From: an uncultured Anaerolineales bacterium
GTDB lineage: Bacteria; Chloroflexota; Anaerolineae; Aggregatilineales; Aggregatilineaceae
NCBI GenBank assembly: GCA_937135955.1
Contig: CAKZOB010000055.1
Location: 43,185-107,184, forward strand
Length of the DNA: 64,000 nucleotides
Direction: 5' to 3'
This document shows positions 15,520 to 23,896 of this stretch, piece by piece; positions within the stretch are counted from its first letter, which is position 1; each line of letters starts with the position of its first letter. The notes below the pieces were generated by a model. It ran no database searches. It saw only the letters and a list, made by a program, of their open reading frames with translations, and was not told where the DNA came from. Made by a program: the position numbers and the translations under genes.

Positions 15520-16833
15520 TCAAACTTCCTGCCGCCGCGCAAAGACCCACAGCCCCGCCGTGCACAGGACGACGCCTATCGCCAGCAATGCGGCCAGGTT
15601 GGGGACAATGCCCGTCAGCGTCTCTTCGCCCGTCGCCAGGTCGAAGAAACCGCGAATGCCCCAGTAGTTCAGCGTGAGTTTGGGTAACCAGGTGAGGGCA
15701 TCCGGCAGGTTCTCAATGGGGATGAACGATCCGCCCAGCATCCCCAGCACCATCGAGACAATGGAGCTATAGGTGGTGGCCTGATCGGCGTCTCTGGCCA
15801 GCGCTGCGACCAGCAGCCCCAGGCTGACCGCCGCGAAGACGACCGTCAGCACCAGCACCACCAGGCCCGGCAGATCGCCGCCCCAGACGGAGTTCTCGCG
15901 CCCCATCAGGCGGGCGACGAGCGCCGTCGCCACGATCAGCAGGACCATCTGAACTACGCCAGTCATGTACATCCCCAGCAGCCTGCCCACCATGAAGACC
16001 CAGCGCGGCGTTGGCGTGCTGAGAATGCGCGGCAACGTCCACTGCTGCATCTCGGTGCGAATAGTTGCCGCGCCCGCGCCCATGGCGAAGCTCATGAACA
16101 GGATCGCCATAGACGGGGCGAAGTATTGCATGGCGTCGAAGACGCGCCGCTTGCCCTGCCAGTCCAACCGCTCCAAACGGATGGGGCTGGCTTCGGCCAG
16201 CGTCATCGCCTGCGCGCGCAGTTGCGCCGTGGCCTGGGCGATAGCCGCCTCGTCCGCCCCCAGCGCATCGCCGATCTGCGCCAGCGCAGTCGGGCCGATC
16301 TGTTGGGCCAGGATCACGCTGTTCATGCCATTGGTGATGGCGCTGAGGATGGCGCGCACCACGCTGGGGCCGATACTGCGCCCGCTGTCGTAATACAGAG
16401 CGATCGGCGCTGGAGAACCGCCCGCGAGCGCTTTGGCCGTCCACTGCGGGTCGGTGATGGCGATGGCCGCGGCCAGGTTGCCGTCTTCGACGCGCGCGCG
16501 GGCCTGGTTGAAATCGGCATAGACTTTGCCATCGGTCAGGTCGTAAAGCGCACGGTAAGGTTCGTCCTGCGCCGGGTCGCCGCTGGGCACAAAAGCGCGC
16601 TGCAACTCCGCGCCCAGGTTCAGCGACGCCCCGTCCGGCAGAGTCTCTCCCTGATCCTGATTGATCACGGCTACGGGTACGGCGTCCAATTGCACGTCAC
16701 CGCTCGTGCCGAAGGCCAGGCCGATGATCCCGCTCAACAGCACCGGCAGAGCGATCAGGTAGATCAGGGCATCCCGATCTTTGAAGGTGACGTAGAGGTC
16801 TTTCCAGGCGATGGCGGCGATCTTGCTGAACAT
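15520..16833 (-). CDS. ABC-2 type exporter permease (first permease of operon)
   Basis: A 437-residue membrane protein paralogous to its downstream neighbour: N-terminal segment (LIYLIALPVLLSGIIGLAFG), a large external domain (about residues 35-220), then five or six membrane segments. Its coupling block is QQWTLPRILSTPTPRWVFMVGR. GSFIPIENLPDALTWLPKLTL is the usual ABC-2 loop before the last segments. It begins 13 bases after the ATPase stop codon. The pairing of two unlike ABC-2 permeases with one ATPase is common in Na+/drug/lipid exporters, but nothing here fixes the substrate. Confidence 0.85.
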   Translation of the reverse strand: MFSKIAAIAWKDLYVTFKDRDALIYLIALPVLLSGIIGLAFGTSGDVQLDAVPVAVINQDQGETLPDGASLNLGAELQRAFVPSGDPAQDEPYRALYDLTDGKVYADFNQARARVEDGNLAAAIAITDPQWTAKALAGGSPAPIALYYDSGRSIGPSVVRAILSAITNGMNSVILAQQIGPTALAQIGDALGADEAAIAQATAQLRAQAMTLAEASPIRLERLDWQGKRRVFDAMQYFAPSMAILFMSFAMGAGAATIRTEMQQWTLPRILSTPTPRWVFMVGRLLGMYMTGVVQMVLLIVATALVARLMGRENSVWGGDLPGLVVLVLTVVFAAVSLGLLVAALARDADQATTYSSIVSMVLGMLGGSFIPIENLPDALTWLPKLTLNYWGIRGFFDLATGEETLTGIVPNLAALLAIGVVLCTAGLWVFARRQEV

Positions 16834-16846
16834 GGGCGGTCTCCTC

Positions 16847-17806
16847 TCAGTCGCGCAGCGCGCGCCCGGTCAGATGCAGAAAGACCGCTTCCAGCGTCGG
16901 TTCGCGCACCTCGACCGCCTGCAGGCTCAGGCCAGCCTGATTGATCAGTCGCAGCGCTTCCGGCAACACCTGCCGCGCATCAGTCGCCAGCAGGTGCAGC
17001 GCGCCGTCGTCATCGGGCACGGGCGCGCAACTGCTCACGCCGGGCAACTGCCCCAGCGCCTTCACCAGGTCCGGCGCGACATCCGGCACTTTGAGCACCA
17101 GCGTGTCCTGCTGGCCGACCATGTGCGTCAGTTCTTCCTGCGTGCCCAGGGCGATGATTTCGCCGTGATCAATGATGCCCACCCGGTGCGAGAGTTCCTG
17201 CGCCTCCTCCATATAGTGCGTGGTGTAGAGCACAGTCATGCCTTCTGCGTTGAGGGCCTTGACCGCGTCCAGGATGTTGCGACGCGATTGGGGGTCAATG
17301 GCGACGGTCGGCTCATCGAGGATCAGGATTTGCGGGCGGTGCAACAGACCAATGCCGATGTTGACGCGGCGCTTCATGCCCCCGCTGTACTCCTGTACCG
17401 GATCGTCTGCCCGCTCGGTCAGGCTGGTGAAAGCGAGCACTTCGTCAACCCGCCGCTTCAACTCTCGCCCGCCCAGGCCGTACATCTTGCCGAAGAAAGT
17501 CAGGTTCTGGCGGGCGGAGAGGGTGGGGTAGAGCGCCAGTTCCTGCGGCACGACGCCGATCAACGCGCGCACCGCCAGCGATTCGCGGGTGACCGAGTGT
17601 CCACCGACGATCACGTCGCCCGCGGTGGGCGTCAGCAGGCCGCTGATCATGCCGATCGTCGTCGTCTTGCCCGCGCCGTTCGGCCCCAGCAGGCTGAAGA
17701 TTTCGCCCCGGAAGATGGAAAAACTGACGTTTTTCACGGCAATGACCCCATCAGGAGGGTTGAACTGCTTGGTCAGGTTGCGGATCTCGATCATGGCAGT
17801 GTTCAT
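16847..17806 (-). CDS. ABC transporter ATP-binding protein (exporter, CcmA/NatA/DrrA type)
   Basis: Cytoplasmic ATPase driving the two ABC-2 permeases encoded downstream. Motifs in the 319-residue protein: Walker A GPNGAGKTTT, Q-loop VVPQELALYP, signature YSGGMKRRVNIGIGLLHRP, Walker B ILILDEPTVAIDP, and the switch His in YTTHYMEEA. The C-terminal ~90 residues form the extra domain seen in DrrA/NatA-type exporter ATPases. Translation from the ATG at 17804-17806 is supported by GGGAG seven bases upstream; an in-frame extension of 77 residues upstream lacks ABC homology. It is the first gene of a three-gene minus-strand operon. Confidence 0.92.
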   Translation of the reverse strand: MNTAMIEIRNLTKQFNPPDGVIAVKNVSFSIFRGEIFSLLGPNGAGKTTTIGMISGLLTPTAGDVIVGGHSVTRESLAVRALIGVVPQELALYPTLSARQNLTFFGKMYGLGGRELKRRVDEVLAFTSLTERADDPVQEYSGGMKRRVNIGIGLLHRPQILILDEPTVAIDPQSRRNILDAVKALNAEGMTVLYTTHYMEEAQELSHRVGIIDHGEIIALGTQEELTHMVGQQDTLVLKVPDVAPDLVKALGQLPGVSSCAPVPDDDGALHLLATDARQVLPEALRLINQAGLSLQAVEVREPTLEAVFLHLTGRALRD

Positions 17807-18135
17807 GCAGATACTCCCGGCTAGACGTAGCACTCTGTCCGGTAAACAATCCAGGCGAATGACATGTTGCAGCCTGCTATGTGTGTGTACGATGGAGTCC
17901 GGCCACAGGTTGCAGCGCGGGTGCACAGTGGCCTGCTCACAGATAGCAGGAGTGACCTTTCCATCCGGACGATCAGGTGTACTACTGCTATTGCGCTGAC
18001 ACAAAAACCTGTTGCACAATAAGAGCACGACTGACATAGGCCGTAAGGTCGCCGACTATATTTATCTGAATGGTGTCACGGATCATCTCACCCTGGCAGA
18101 AAGCTTCGGCGGGCGTACAGGCACGGGAGAACACC

Positions 18136-21003
18136 ATGTTGAAGTCAAAATGGATCGGTCAGAGGCCACTTGATAACCCCTCACCCCGGCGCGGTGCGCC
18201 ACCCCTCTCCCTCAATGGGGCGAGGGGGAAAACCTGGCCCGTCTCCCCTTCGCCCCTCAGAGGGAGGAGGGGCCGGGGGTTGAGGGGGGCTTTTCAAACG
18301 GTCTTTCAGAGTCTGATAGCGGTGCTGACGTTGGCGCTGTTGATACCCGCTATCCCCGCGGCCCATGCTCAGACCCCGACCCAACTGATCATCAACTACC
18401 CCGAAGTGACCGACCTGGGCGATGAGGGGCTGCAATTGGGGCTGTATTTCACCATCGCCGATAGCACGGGGCGCGTCGTCCCCAACGCGCGAATACAGTC
18501 CACGCGCATCGTGTTAGACGATGGTCAGGCGGTGGACAACATCATGCCAGAGCAGCCCAACACGCCTTTCTATATCGCGCTGGTGCTTGATGCCAGCGGG
18601 AGCATGGGGCCAGCCGCCGCCGCCATGCGCGACGCGGCCAACCAAGCCATTCAAAACGCGCCGGAACAGGCGCAGATCGCTGTCATCCGCTTCAACGAGA
18701 GCATAGACGTGCTGCAGGACTTCACCACCGACCGCAACCGCGCCGCCAACGCGGTCGGTGACGTGCAGCCGGTTAACCTGAAAGGCACCTGCCTCTACGA
18801 CGCTTCCTGGCGAGCTATCGAGCTGGTCAGCCAGGCCCCACCCGGAAGACGTGCCATTATCGTCTTCACCGACGGCACCGATCGCCTGCGCCCGGCCCCA
18901 GATACCACCCCGTGCAGCCAGCACACCTTTGCCCAGGTGGTGGACTACGCCACCAGCCCCGCCGCGCGGGTGCCCATTCATACCATCGGCCTGCGCACGA
19001 ATGACCTCAACCCGACTGAACTGCGCAACCTGGCCAATCAGACCGGCGGCCTGACCGTCATCGGCGAGCAGGGTGATCTCAACACGCTGTTCCAGGACAT
19101 CATGAACGCGCTGAAGAATCAATGGCTGGCGCGGGGTATCTTCTTCCCGGAGCGCGGGACACACGCCGCCACGCTGATCGTCACCCTGGCTGACGGTACC
19201 AAGCTCTCGGCCTCCACGCAGTTCGAGGTGCCGCGCGATTTCGCCGTGCCGCAGACGCCCACTCCCACTCCTACGCCGGTGGTGGTGAAGCTGGAGATAC
19301 TGTCGGCGCGCTGGGATCAGGCTCAGGACATGCTCTACCTGGAGGTGCGCGCCCAGGGCGAACAGGTGATCAGCACCTACCGCTTCGACTTCTTCGACGC
19401 TAACAATCAGCTTCTGGATAGCAAGACGATCCCCAGGCCGCTGCCCTCGCCGGTGTCCATCTCTGCCGTCAACCTGACCGGCAAGCTGCGTGTGGAACTA
19501 CGCGCCCTGGATGGGCAGGGCAACTTCATCAGTTGGCCCGGCGAGCGCGACCAGATGCTTGACAAGGTCTCCTACGAATTCAACATCATCCGCCCCACGC
19601 CGACTCCCCCGCCCGCGCCGCCGACGCTCATTCCGGTAGAGGTGATCATAGATAGCATCGGCTACGACGAGCAGACCGACACCATCACCTTTTACCTGAC
19701 GCTCGTCGGCGCGGCGCAGATGGGCGGGCTGCAGATCAACGTAGTAGACGCCAAGACCAGTCAGCTCAAGACCGTTTACAACGTCGAGGTCAGCGAGACC
19801 GTCTCGGTGGGCGCGGAAGGGCTGGAGCCGCTCAGAGAATACCTGGTGCAGGTGATCGCCCAGGCCCCCGACGGCCAGAACCTGACGCGCAGCGAGCGCA
19901 TGAACTTCGTCTATACGCCGCTGCTCACGCCGACGCCGGCCCCCACGTCCACCCCCACCCACACTCCCACGCCCGAACCGGTGGAGGTGACCATCTCAGT
20001 CCGGCAAGACCCGCAAACTAAAGAGTTCATCTTCACAGTGGAGGTGATCAACGAGGAGCGCGTGGCGTCCTATAAGTTGCAAATGCGCGACCGCAGCGGG
20101 CTGGTGAAAGGCGAATACGTCTACGAAGCGCCCCTGCGCGGCGAAATTCGCCTGCCGGAATTGGAGGCGGGCGAGTACACAGCAGTGATGGAAGCCTATG
20201 GGCCGGACGGCAGACGCGCCGCTGTGGGCAACGTCACTTTTGCCTACACGCTGCCTCCAACGCTGACGCCCACGCTCAGCCCTACCCCTACTCTTTCGCC
20301 CACACCTACACCGGGACCGGGCGCGTTCGAAAAGCTGACCGACAACGTGCGCGGCAACCCCGTGCTGGCGCTGGTGATCGCGCTGATCGGCTTCGCGCTG
20401 GTGATGGTGCTCTTCCTGCTGGTGCGCCCGCGTAAGAAAGCCGCCACCGGCACCGGTTTCCTGGCCGCGCAGACGGGCTTCTATCAGATGCCGGGCACGC
20501 CGTCCGAAAAGCCAAGCGCGACGCCGCCGGGCGCAGCCCCAGGCGCACCTGTCACGATTGCTGACCAGGCGACCAATGTCTACACTGACGTCTTCGACTA
20601 TGTGGGGACGCTAGAAGTGCGCCGCTCGCCCGCCATGCCGCGCATCGGGGCCAGCGTGGTCATCACCTCGGTGCCGTTCCGCATCGGGCGCGGAACGCAG
20701 TTCCCCAACGATCTTTCGCTGGACGAAGATAGCAGCATCTCGCGTAAACATGCCGTGATCACCCTGGAGAGTGGGCAATTCCTGATCACCGATCAGGGCA
20801 GCGCCAATGGCACGCGCGTAGACGGGGTGCGCATCACGCCCCAGCAACCCTATCCACTCCATGCGGGCGCGGTGATCCTGCTCGGCAAGGGCACAGAGCT
20901 GATCTTCTATCCTGGCGAACGATTTGGCGAGGGAGGGTCGCCGCCTGGTAGCAGCGACCTGGGCAAGACGAACTATATAGACCTCGATCAGTCTGAGAGC
21001 TAA
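18136..21003 (+). CDS. secreted/membrane VWA-domain protein with C-terminal cytoplasmic FHA domain
   Basis: The 955-residue protein has, in order: an unusual N-terminal extension, a signal-peptide core (SLIAVLTLALLIPAIPAAHAQ), a von Willebrand A domain with the MIDAS motif DASGS and FTDG (about residues 150-330), and three beta-sandwich-like modules joined by Thr/Pro linkers. A membrane segment follows (LALVIALIGFALVMVLFLLV, about residues 760-780), then a C-terminal FHA domain (FRIGRG, SISRKHAVI, GSANGTRVDG). An outside sensor linked to a phosphothreonine-binding inside domain suggests signalling through Ser/Thr phosphorylation. The next gene, three bases on, is a PP2C phosphatase. The ATG at 18136 has GGGAG six bases upstream; the residues between it and the signal core are encoded by an intergenic-type repeat (18176-18297). 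Confidence 0.88.
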   Translation: MLKSKWIGQRPLDNPSPRRGAPPLSLNGARGKTWPVSPSPLRGRRGRGLRGAFQTVFQSLIAVLTLALLIPAIPAAHAQTPTQLIINYPEVTDLGDEGLQLGLYFTIADSTGRVVPNARIQSTRIVLDDGQAVDNIMPEQPNTPFYIALVLDASGSMGPAAAAMRDAANQAIQNAPEQAQIAVIRFNESIDVLQDFTTDRNRAANAVGDVQPVNLKGTCLYDASWRAIELVSQAPPGRRAIIVFTDGTDRLRPAPDTTPCSQHTFAQVVDYATSPAARVPIHTIGLRTNDLNPTELRNLANQTGGLTVIGEQGDLNTLFQDIMNALKNQWLARGIFFPERGTHAATLIVTLADGTKLSASTQFEVPRDFAVPQTPTPTPTPVVVKLEILSARWDQAQDMLYLEVRAQGEQVISTYRFDFFDANNQLLDSKTIPRPLPSPVSISAVNLTGKLRVELRALDGQGNFISWPGERDQMLDKVSYEFNIIRPTPTPPPAPPTLIPVEVIIDSIGYDEQTDTITFYLTLVGAAQMGGLQINVVDAKTSQLKTVYNVEVSETVSVGAEGLEPLREYLVQVIAQAPDGQNLTRSERMNFVYTPLLTPTPAPTSTPTHTPTPEPVEVTISVRQDPQTKEFIFTVEVINEERVASYKLQMRDRSGLVKGEYVYEAPLRGEIRLPELEAGEYTAVMEAYGPDGRRAAVGNVTFAYTLPPTLTPTLSPTPTLSPTPTPGPGAFEKLTDNVRGNPVLALVIALIGFALVMVLFLLVRPRKKAATGTGFLAAQTGFYQMPGTPSEKPSATPPGAAPGAPVTIADQATNVYTDVFDYVGTLEVRRSPAMPRIGASVVITSVPFRIGRGTQFPNDLSLDEDSSISRKHAVITLESGQFLITDQGSANGTRVDGVRITPQQPYPLHAGAVILLGKGTELIFYPGERFGEGGSPPGSSDLGKTNYIDLDQSES
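18176..18297. repeat. family B-like repeat located inside the coding start of the VWA-FHA gene
   Basis: CCCCTCACCCCGGCGCGG..., CCCTCTCCCTCAATGGGGCGAGGGGG, TCCCCTTCGCCCCTCAGAGG and GGCCGGGGGTTGAGGGGGG follow the family B pattern of the intergenic repeats. Read in frame the copy gives an Arg/Pro/Gly-rich segment of about 38 residues between the start codon and the signal-peptide core. Confidence 0.65.
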
Positions 21004-21006
21004 GCC

Positions 21007-23013
21007 ATGCCAGGCCAAACACTGACGCTGGACATCGCCGGACAAACGGACATTGGTCTGAAGCGCAAGCGCAACGAAGACTTCCTGGCCTTCCGCGTGC
21101 CGGAGCCGGACAGTTCGGAATACCGGTTGGGTGCGCTGTTCGTCGTCGCCGATGGCATGGGGGGCATGGGCGGCGGCGATGTTGCCAGTCGCACAGCCGT
21201 TGCCGAGATCATGGCGCGCTACTACGCCGACTCCTCGCAAGAGCCGCTGTCTGCCCTGCGCAAAGCCATCGAATACGCCAATACCGCCGTGCGCACACAG
21301 GCCGAACGTGTCCAGTTGCCGCGCATTGGTTCGACGGCGGCGGGACTGGCCCTGTTGCCCGATGGTGACGCCGTGCTGTTCAACGTGGGCGACAGCCGTG
21401 TCTATCGCGTCCGTCAGAACACCATCGAGCTGCTCAGCCGCGACCAAAGCGTGCTGCAACATCAGCTCGACGCAGGCCTGATCTCGCCGGAGGAGGCCCG
21501 TCACGCTCGCAACGTCAACGTCACCGCCTTCATCGGCCAGCCCGCGCTGATCCAGCCGTTTTTCAACCGCGTCAGCACCGCGGCAGGCGATGTGTTCCTG
21601 CTATGCACTGATGGCCTGTGGGACCTGGTCGAGCCGCACGAGATGTTGCATATCATCCGCACCCTGCCCGCCGAAGCCGCCGTCCGCAAGCTGATTGAAC
21701 TGGCCCGCAAACGCGGCGGCCCGGACAACATCACCGCCATCATCGTGCGGCTGGGCACAGCGCCCCGGCGGAAACGTCGCGCCTGGTTGGCGTTCGCGGG
21801 TCTGCTGATAGTGGTAGCAGCAGCGGTGACAGCCGCCCTGCTCGTCGTGCGCGGCAGCGGTGGCGGGGGAGACATCACCGACACGCCCACTCTCCTGCCA
21901 GCCGCTGCGGTGTCCCCCCACGCTGTCCCGGCCAGCGTCACCCCGACACCGTCTGCTACCCCTGGCTGGACGCTGGCCACAGCCACACCCGCCAGTGCGC
22001 TGATCGTGCTGCCCAGCGACACGCCGACGATCACGCCCACTTTCACGGCGACCGCAACGCTCGCGCCGACCGATACACCGTCACCGACGCGCACGCCGAC
22101 CGCCACGCGCACCCCAACGGCCACGTTCACCACTTTGCCCAGCGCGACAGCTACGGCTACCTCCACGCCAACGGTGACACCCTCGTCCACAACCACGCCG
22201 ACCGCCACGTCCACGCCGATCACCCTGACGCCCACGCCTAGCCAGACGCCCTCCCCAACTCCTACGCCCCCTACGCCGACGGCCACGCTCGACCTGAGCA
22301 AGATTTCGCCCACGCCTACAGCGTCTCCGACGGCCACGTCCACGCCCTCACCGGGGGATGCGATCCTGCTCCTGGCCGCCGCCGACCTGCCCGATGAGGC
22401 GCTGGAAGGCGTGATCCTTACCGAGGACATCACCCCTTACCTGCTGATCGGCCTGGGAACGTCCACCCCCACGCCGCAACCCCGCGATCCCCTGCCTGCT
22501 GGCACGCGGGTGAAAGTGATCGGGCAGGACGACGTGCCGCTGCCCGGCAGGCCGGACGTCCTCCTGCGCCTGGTGCACGTGTATGGCGGGCCGGTTGAGG
22601 GGATGGGGTTCGACGCCTGGCTGGCGAAAGAGGTGCTGGAGCGGGCAGTACCCGCTGCCCCCTATGTGTACGTGCTCGAAGACAAGCCGGTGAACGTGCG
22701 AGCGGGCGACAGCACCCGTCACCCGATCATGGCGAAGCTAGACCCTGGCGAAAGCGCCCGTCTGCTAGGGACTAACCGTAGCCGGACGTGGTACAAAGTG
22801 CAGCTGGAAGATGGTCGCGAGGGTTGGGTTTCGGCGGGCCTGGTGCTCCCCCTGGGCCGCCAGCAAGACCTGGACGCGCTGCCCGTGTTGCCCTCGCCTC
22901 CGCCGCCCGCGCCGACGGCTACCGCGACCTCTCTCGCCCCGCCGTCGGAATCATTGACTCCGCCGCCTGGGGCAGAGGGACAACCCGCCGCCTCCGGCCA
23001 GAACAGCGGCTGA
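21007..23013 (+). CDS. PP2C-type Ser/Thr phosphatase with TM segment, Thr/Pro linker and SH3b domain
   Basis: Residues 1-250 are a PP2C/PPM phosphatase with all core metal-site blocks: KRKRNEDF, VVADGMGGMGGGD, GSTAAGLALL, NVGDSRVYR, LCTDGLWD and RGGPDNIT. A membrane segment follows (AWLAFAGLLIVVAAAVTAALLVV, about 258-280), then about 170 residues of Thr/Pro-rich linker and an extracytoplasmic C-terminal part. The latter contains an SH3b-like module (VNVRAGDSTRHPIMAKL...GWVSAGLVLPLG, about 560-620) and a Pro-rich tail. The phosphatase domain lies in the cytoplasm and the SH3b outside, probably touching the cell wall or a ligand. It starts three bases after the VWA-FHA gene, so the two are co-expressed and probably act in one Ser/Thr phosphorylation circuit. 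No kinase gene is in the window. Confidence 0.92.
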   Translation: MPGQTLTLDIAGQTDIGLKRKRNEDFLAFRVPEPDSSEYRLGALFVVADGMGGMGGGDVASRTAVAEIMARYYADSSQEPLSALRKAIEYANTAVRTQAERVQLPRIGSTAAGLALLPDGDAVLFNVGDSRVYRVRQNTIELLSRDQSVLQHQLDAGLISPEEARHARNVNVTAFIGQPALIQPFFNRVSTAAGDVFLLCTDGLWDLVEPHEMLHIIRTLPAEAAVRKLIELARKRGGPDNITAIIVRLGTAPRRKRRAWLAFAGLLIVVAAAVTAALLVVRGSGGGGDITDTPTLLPAAAVSPHAVPASVTPTPSATPGWTLATATPASALIVLPSDTPTITPTFTATATLAPTDTPSPTRTPTATRTPTATFTTLPSATATATSTPTVTPSSTTTPTATSTPITLTPTPSQTPSPTPTPPTPTATLDLSKISPTPTASPTATSTPSPGDAILLLAAADLPDEALEGVILTEDITPYLLIGLGTSTPTPQPRDPLPAGTRVKVIGQDDVPLPGRPDVLLRLVHVYGGPVEGMGFDAWLAKEVLERAVPAAPYVYVLEDKPVNVRAGDSTRHPIMAKLDPGESARLLGTNRSRTWYKVQLEDGREGWVSAGLVLPLGRQQDLDALPVLPSPPPPAPTATATSLAPPSESLTPPPGAEGQPAASGQNSG

Positions 23014-23032
23014 AGCAGCGCGCCCGACAACC

Positions 23033-23473
23033 CTAGTCCTTGTGACTGTCCCGTTCACGGCAGGCGCGGCACAGGCCAAAGATGGCCATGTGATCAATGC
23101 GTGGCTCGAAATCGTAGCGCTGGCGAAGCTGCGCGCGTAGCCCTTCCATCAGATCGTCGTCCAGCCTCATAATCTGCCCACAACTCAGGCAGACCAGGTG
23201 ATGATGTGGCTTGCGATCGATGATCTGATAGACCACCCCCGACTGTCCCAGATCGGTTTGCGCCACCACGCCGCGCTCCTTGAGCCATTGCAGGATGCGG
23301 TAGACAGTGGTCTCGGTGAGCGCCGGGCTGCGCTCGGCCAGCAACTGCTGTACCTGCTGCACAGTCAGGTGCTCCCCGCTGGCACACAATGCCTCGATGA
23401 CCCATTGCCTCTGCACGGTCAGGCGCTCGCCCTGCGCACGTAGCCGCTCGACTATCGTCTTGGCACACACCAT
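23033..23473 (-). CDS. Fur-family transcriptional regulator
   Basis: A 146-residue Fur-superfamily metalloregulator. The N-terminal winged helix reads RLTVQRQWVIEAL...LTETTVYRILQWLKERGVV. The dimerisation domain has the HHHLVCLSCGQIMRLDD block (metal-binding His and a CxxC pair) and a second CxxC (CRAC) near the end. These form the structural zinc site typical of Fur, Zur and PerR. The subtype cannot be settled from the residues visible here. The ATG at 23471-23473 is chosen with GGGAG eight bases upstream rather than the in-frame ATG at 23515. It converges with the PP2C gene, with only 19 bases between the stops. Confidence 0.88.
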   Translation of the reverse strand: MVCAKTIVERLRAQGERLTVQRQWVIEALCASGEHLTVQQVQQLLAERSPALTETTVYRILQWLKERGVVAQTDLGQSGVVYQIIDRKPHHHLVCLSCGQIMRLDDDLMEGLRAQLRQRYDFEPRIDHMAIFGLCRACRERDSHKD

Positions 23474-23550
23474 AGCTGGCGCTCCCGTTGCAAGAGCCAG
23501 AGTGACGCTTCCCATTGTAGACGCTCGGCAGATAGAACGCTACCGGTTGG

Positions 23551-23825
23551 GTGCGTGCAAACTGTGACAGGCAATTTGCCGCAGTCTGCTGCCCCTCACC
23601 CCTACATCCCCTCTCCCTCGCGACGGCGTCGCGGGGCGAGGGGACTTGCTGTCTCTCGCTCAGGCGCTCCCCTTCGCCCGCAGGGGTGTCAGGGAAGGTT
23701 CTCAGCGATGTGCTCGGTGTAGGGCTTCTTACCTCACCTTCGCTCGGCGCTGACGCGCCTCGCCGAGCGAAGCGAGGCTGGGGGTGAGGTAAAGCGGCAA
23801 GCGGTTTGAGGCAATCCCCCTTGCG
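23551..23825. repeat. mosaic intergenic repeat (families D, B and A)
   Basis: Contains an inverted family D motif (GGGTGCGTGCAAACTGTGAC, 23549-23568), a family B copy (about 23584-23705) and a family A palindrome (23728-23795), ending with the GCAAGCGGTTTGAGGCAATC tail. Together with its flanks it fills the 420-base gap between the Fur-like gene and the PPC protein. Nothing coding is seen. Confidence 0.8.
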
Positions 23826-23847
23826 CATCCCTGTTGGCCGATCCCAT

Positions 23848-23868
23848 GCTACACTGAACAAGTGTAGC
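23848..23868. promoter_or_regulatory. 8-bp inverted repeat overlapping a possible -10 box
   Basis: GCTACACT-GAACA-AGTGTAGC is a perfect 8-bp dyad 28 bases before the PPC gene start. TGCTACACT resembles an extended -10 element but there is no good -35 at the right spacing. Possible operator; function unproven. Confidence 0.35.
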
Positions 23869-23896
23869 ACTGCCGTCGGAGATCGGAGCGTGCCGC

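Noticed and set aside
21880..22360. Thr/Pro-coding repeats as a DNA repeat array or CRISPR
   Set aside because: They are degenerate codons for a TP-rich linker in frame with the PP2C gene, with no constant repeat or spacer length.
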